DNA of 64,000 nucleotides from Fodinicurvata sediminis DSM 21159 (GTDB taxonomy: Bacteria; Pseudomonadota; Alphaproteobacteria; Kiloniellales; DSM-21159), in the NCBI RefSeq assembly GCF_000420625.1, contig NZ_ATVH01000013.1, forward strand, positions 186,001 through 250,000. Reading direction: 5' to 3'. This document shows positions 61,254-64,000 of the stretch, piece after piece; positions within the stretch are counted from its first letter, which is position 1, and every line of letters begins with the position of its first letter. The position numbers and the translations under genes were made by a program. The notes under the pieces were generated by a model. It did no database searches, was not told the DNA's origin, and saw only the letters and a list, made by a program, of their open reading frames with translations.

Positions 61254-63241
61254 TACCTGAACTCGGGCATTTCTCACTGGTCCTGGCGCTGGTCCTGGCC
61301 GTCGTCCAGGGCTTCGTTCCCTTTGTGGGGGCGCTGCGGGGCGACAGCCGCTGGATGGAAGTGGCACGCCCCGCCGCACTGGGGCAGTTGGGCGCCATCG
61401 CCCTGGCCTTTGCGGCGCTCACCCATGCCTACGTGGTCAGTGACTTCACGCTGGCCAACGTGGTGGAGAACTCCCACTCGGCCAAGCCGATGCTCTACAA
61501 GGTCACCGGCGTCTGGGGCAATCATGAAGGCTCGATGCTGCTCTGGGTGCTGATGCTGGCGCTCTGTGGCGCCGGTGTCGCCGTCTTCGGCCGCAATCTG
61601 CCAGCGACCCTGAAGGCACGGGTCCTCTCGGTCCAGGCCTGGATCGCGCTCGGCTTCCTGTCCTTCACCCTGCTGACCTCCAATCCCTTCGAACGCGTCG
61701 CCAATCCGCCCCTGGATGGCAACGATTTGAACCCGTTGCTCCAGGACCCCGGCCTGGCTTTCCATCCGCCCCTGCTCTATCTGGGCTACGTGGGCTTTTC
61801 CGTGGCTTTCTCCTTCGCCGTGGCCGCCCTGCTGGAAGGCCGCGTGGACGCCGCCTGGGCGCGCTGGGTGCGGCCCTGGACGCTGGCCGCCTGGTGCAGC
61901 CTGACCGGCGGAATCGCGCTGGGCAGCTGGTGGGCCTACTACGAGCTGGGCTGGGGCGGATGGTGGTTCTGGGATCCGGTGGAGAACGTCTCCTTCATGC
62001 CCTGGCTGGCGGGCACGGCCCTGCTGCATTCCGCCATCGTGGTCGAGAAGCGCGATACGCTGAAGGCCTGGACCATCCTGCTGGCCATCCTGACCTTCAG
62101 TCTCAGTCTGATGGGCACCTTCATCGTGCGCTCCGGCCTGCTGACTTCGGTTCACGCCTTTGCCGTGGATCCCGAACGCGGCAGCTATATCCTGGGCCTG
62201 ATGGCCATTGCCACCGGCGGCTCGCTGGCTCTTTTCGCCTGGCGTGCACCGGTCCTGAAGGCCGGCGGTCTTTTCGCGCCGGTCAGCCGCGAAGGCGGTC
62301 TGCTGCTCAACAACCTGCTTCTGGCAACGGCCACCGCCACGGTGCTGATCGGCACGCTCTATCCGCTGTTTCTCGAGGCCCTGACCGGCGGGCGTGTCTC
62401 CATCGGACCGCCCTTCTACAATTACACCTTCGTGCCCCTGATGCTGCCCCTGGTGGCTGCCATGGGCATCGGACCCTTCCTGGCCTGGAAGCGGGCCGAC
62501 CTGGCCGGTGTACTGGGACGCCTGCGGATCGCGGCCCTTCTGGCGGTGGTGGTGGCCCTGGCCACCTGGTACCTGCAGAATGGCGGACCGGTGCTCGCTG
62601 TCCTGGCCATGGGCTTTGCCGTCTGGCTATTGGCGGCGACCCTCATCGAATGGGCCGAACGCGTCCGCCTGTTCCGCATCCCCCTGGGCGACAGTTGGCG
62701 CAGGGCGCGGGGCCTGCCGCGTTCCGCCTATGGCATGTCCCTGGCTCATGCCGGCCTGGCTGTCTGCATGATCGGCATGACAGGCTCCAGCGCCTGGAAG
62801 TCGGAACTGGTGGAAGCCGTCGAGCGCGGCGACAATCTGGAGATTGCCGGCTTTACCCTTACACTGCAGGATGTGGAAACCCGCCCCGGCCCCAACTACC
62901 GCAGCACCACCGGGATCTTTGAGGTCACGCGGGATGGCCGCAGCCTTGGCGTGCTGGAACCCGAACGTCGCTACTACCCCGTTGCCGGGCGTAATACCAC
63001 CGAGGCGGCGATCCGGACCAATGGGCTTGGCGATCTCTACGCCACCATCACCGAACCGCCTGAGGAAGGGCAAGACTGGACCGCACGTATCTACTACGAG
63101 CCTCTGGTGCCCTGGATCTGGGCCGGGGCCGCCATGATGATGTTCGGTGGCCTGCTGTCCCTTGCCGACAGGCGGCTCAGGGTCGGTGCCCCGCGCCGCG
63201 CCGCACGACAGAACACCCGGGCACCGGTTGCCGCGGAATAG
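61250..63241 (+). CDS. ccmF: Cytochrome c haem lyase subunit CcmF
   Basis: 663 residues from GTG 61250 (GTGA overlap with ccmE), with about 14 transmembrane helices. WGGWWFWDPVENVSFMPWL is the tryptophan-rich haem motif, and HPPLLYLGYVGFSVAFSFA a further signature. It joins haem to apocytochrome c with CcmH. Standard length. An alternative start at 61205 would overlap ccmE more deeply and is unlikely. Confidence 0.94.
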   Translation: MIPELGHFSLVLALVLAVVQGFVPFVGALRGDSRWMEVARPAALGQLGAIALAFAALTHAYVVSDFTLANVVENSHSAKPMLYKVTGVWGNHEGSMLLWVLMLALCGAGVAVFGRNLPATLKARVLSVQAWIALGFLSFTLLTSNPFERVANPPLDGNDLNPLLQDPGLAFHPPLLYLGYVGFSVAFSFAVAALLEGRVDAAWARWVRPWTLAAWCSLTGGIALGSWWAYYELGWGGWWFWDPVENVSFMPWLAGTALLHSAIVVEKRDTLKAWTILLAILTFSLSLMGTFIVRSGLLTSVHAFAVDPERGSYILGLMAIATGGSLALFAWRAPVLKAGGLFAPVSREGGLLLNNLLLATATATVLIGTLYPLFLEALTGGRVSIGPPFYNYTFVPLMLPLVAAMGIGPFLAWKRADLAGVLGRLRIAALLAVVVALATWYLQNGGPVLAVLAMGFAVWLLAATLIEWAERVRLFRIPLGDSWRRARGLPRSAYGMSLAHAGLAVCMIGMTGSSAWKSELVEAVERGDNLEIAGFTLTLQDVETRPGPNYRSTTGIFEVTRDGRSLGVLEPERRYYPVAGRNTTEAAIRTNGLGDLYATITEPPEEGQDWTARIYYEPLVPWIWAGAAMMMFGGLLSLADRRLRVGAPRRAARQNTRAPVAAE

Positions 63242-63246
63242 GAATC

Positions 63247-63810
63247 ATGACCATGCTGCGCCGCTTGCTGTTCGTCCTCCCGCTCCTGATCTTCGCCGCC
63301 GCCGCGGCCTTCTTCGTCTGGGGCCTGGACCCGGATCGTGACCCCGGCGAGATTCCCTCTGTCCTGATCGACAAGCCGGTCCCGGAATTCAGCTTGCCGC
63401 CCATACGCGGCAGCGAACCTGGCGAAAGCACCTCCACCGGCCTGTCGAGTGCGGATCTCAGCGGTCAGGGCATCACGCTGGTCAACGTCTTTGCCTCCTG
63501 GTGCATGCCCTGCCGTGCCGAGCATCCCATCCTGACCGACCTGCGACGCCAGGAGGACATCCGTTTGGTGGGCATCAACTACAAGGACGAGTCGGAAGAA
63601 GCACTGGCGTGGCTGGACGAACTGGGCAACCCCTACGACGCCATTGGCGCTGATATGGAAGGCGACGCTGGGCTGGAATGGGGCGTCTCCGGTGTACCGG
63701 AAACCTTCTTCGTGGATAACGAGGGCATTATACGCTATCGCCATGTCGGCCCGATTCACGAGACCGAGCTCGACGACCTGATCCTGCCGATCCTGGAGGA
63801 GTTGCGGTGA
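63247..63810 (+). CDS. ccmG: Thiol:disulfide protein CcmG (DsbE)
   Basis: 187 residues. An N-terminal anchor (about 5-27) precedes a thioredoxin domain with FASWCMPCRAEHP (Cys86, Cys89) and GVSGVPETFFVDNEG containing the cis-Pro. It reduces the apocytochrome haem-binding cysteines. Its stop overlaps ccmH by GTGA. Confidence 0.94.
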   Translation: MTMLRRLLFVLPLLIFAAAAAFFVWGLDPDRDPGEIPSVLIDKPVPEFSLPPIRGSEPGESTSTGLSSADLSGQGITLVNVFASWCMPCRAEHPILTDLRRQEDIRLVGINYKDESEEALAWLDELGNPYDAIGADMEGDAGLEWGVSGVPETFFVDNEGIIRYRHVGPIHETELDDLILPILEELR

Positions 63811-64000
63811 GGCGCATCATCCTGCTGGTCCTGTTCTGCCTTGTTCTTCCGGGATCCGTGCTGGCTGTGCAACCCGACGAGAAGCTGGACGACCCGGCTC
63901 TGGAGGCACGCGCCAAGGAGCTTTCCGCCGAGATTCGCTGCGTCGTCTGTCAGAGCGAGACCATCGAGACCTCGAACGCCGGCATGGCCCGGGATATTCG
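63807..64000 (+). CDS. ccmH: Cytochrome c maturation protein CcmH/CycL, N-terminal part (3' end outside window)
   Basis: 65 codons before the window edge, from GTG 63807. A signal or anchor sequence (VLFCLVLPGSVLA) is followed by the IRCVVCQ motif (Cys45, Cys48), the redox pair that handles the apocytochrome CXXCH thiols. It continues the ccm operon. Confidence 0.88.
   Translation, partial: MRRIILLVLFCLVLPGSVLAVQPDEKLDDPALEARAKELSAEIRCVVCQSETIETSNAGMARDI

Overview
The window is a GC-rich bacterial chromosome segment with tightly packed, frequently start-stop-overlapping genes. The gene set points to an alphaproteobacterium, most likely of the Rhodospirillales/Kiloniellales type: homospermidine synthase, a 180-kDa-class NAD-glutamate dehydrogenase, a thioredoxin/TPR chaperone followed by a LON-domain protein and a Trm112-like protein, an extended RibA with a dead RibB-like domain, a haem-uptake locus and a system I cytochrome c maturation operon. 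The placement rests on my recognition of families, not on a database search. I see no CRISPR array, prophage or intact insertion sequence; one short transposase-like remnant lies beside tRNA-Gly.

Layout. 1-1790: end of homospermidine synthase and an uncharacterised Ala/Ser/Pro-rich protein. 1833-6710: large NAD-glutamate dehydrogenase (-). 7021-12982: an RpiR-type regulator, then glutamine-synthetase-like ligase, aldehyde dehydrogenase, iron-type alcohol dehydrogenase and class I amidotransferase, a set that fits gamma-glutamylated breakdown of an amino-alcohol. 13112-16998: cyoABCD quinol oxidase. 17074-22367: a 42-residue membrane microprotein and sodium:solute symporter, a DUF1989-DUF1989-GcvT fusion enzyme and a divergent LysR regulator. 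22404-25033: cobT, cobS and an alpha-ribazole-phosphatase-like gene. 25082-29371: SYLF protein, SCO1, DUF167 protein, and a universal stress protein with a BCCT transporter. 29593-32747: an actinobacterial-looking TPR protein divergent from a truncated haemoglobin, then a GFA-fold protein. 32991-36776: tRNA-Gly, prolyl-tRNA editing protein, CnoX-like thioredoxin, LON-domain, Trm112-like, DUF971 and PAS proteins. 36789-40109: UbiH-type hydroxylase, glnK-amtB. 40197-46222: haem uptake operon hmuRSTUV (-) behind a 14-bp perfect inverted repeat. 46448-54999: DUF4112, DapC-type aminotransferase, FtsK, LolA, fatty acid hydroxylase family protein, PuuD-like hydrolase, exonuclease III and a small membrane protein. 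55006-58010: orphan OmpR-type regulator, arylformamidase-like hydrolase, RibA. 58270-64000: ccmABCDEFGH, cut by the window edge in ccmH.

The shared theme is nitrogen and one-carbon economy (glutamate dehydrogenase, gamma-glutamyl amine catabolism, GlnK/AmtB, DUF1989-GcvT, BCCT) plus respiratory haem and copper handling (Cyo, SCO1, Hmu, Ccm, truncated haemoglobin). The least explained parts are the DUF1989-GcvT locus, the TPR/haemoglobin pair with its palindromes, a nested 69-bp inverted repeat between cobT and cobS, and two terminator-ended structured intergenic segments (53381-53500 and 58119-58215) that could be small RNAs.
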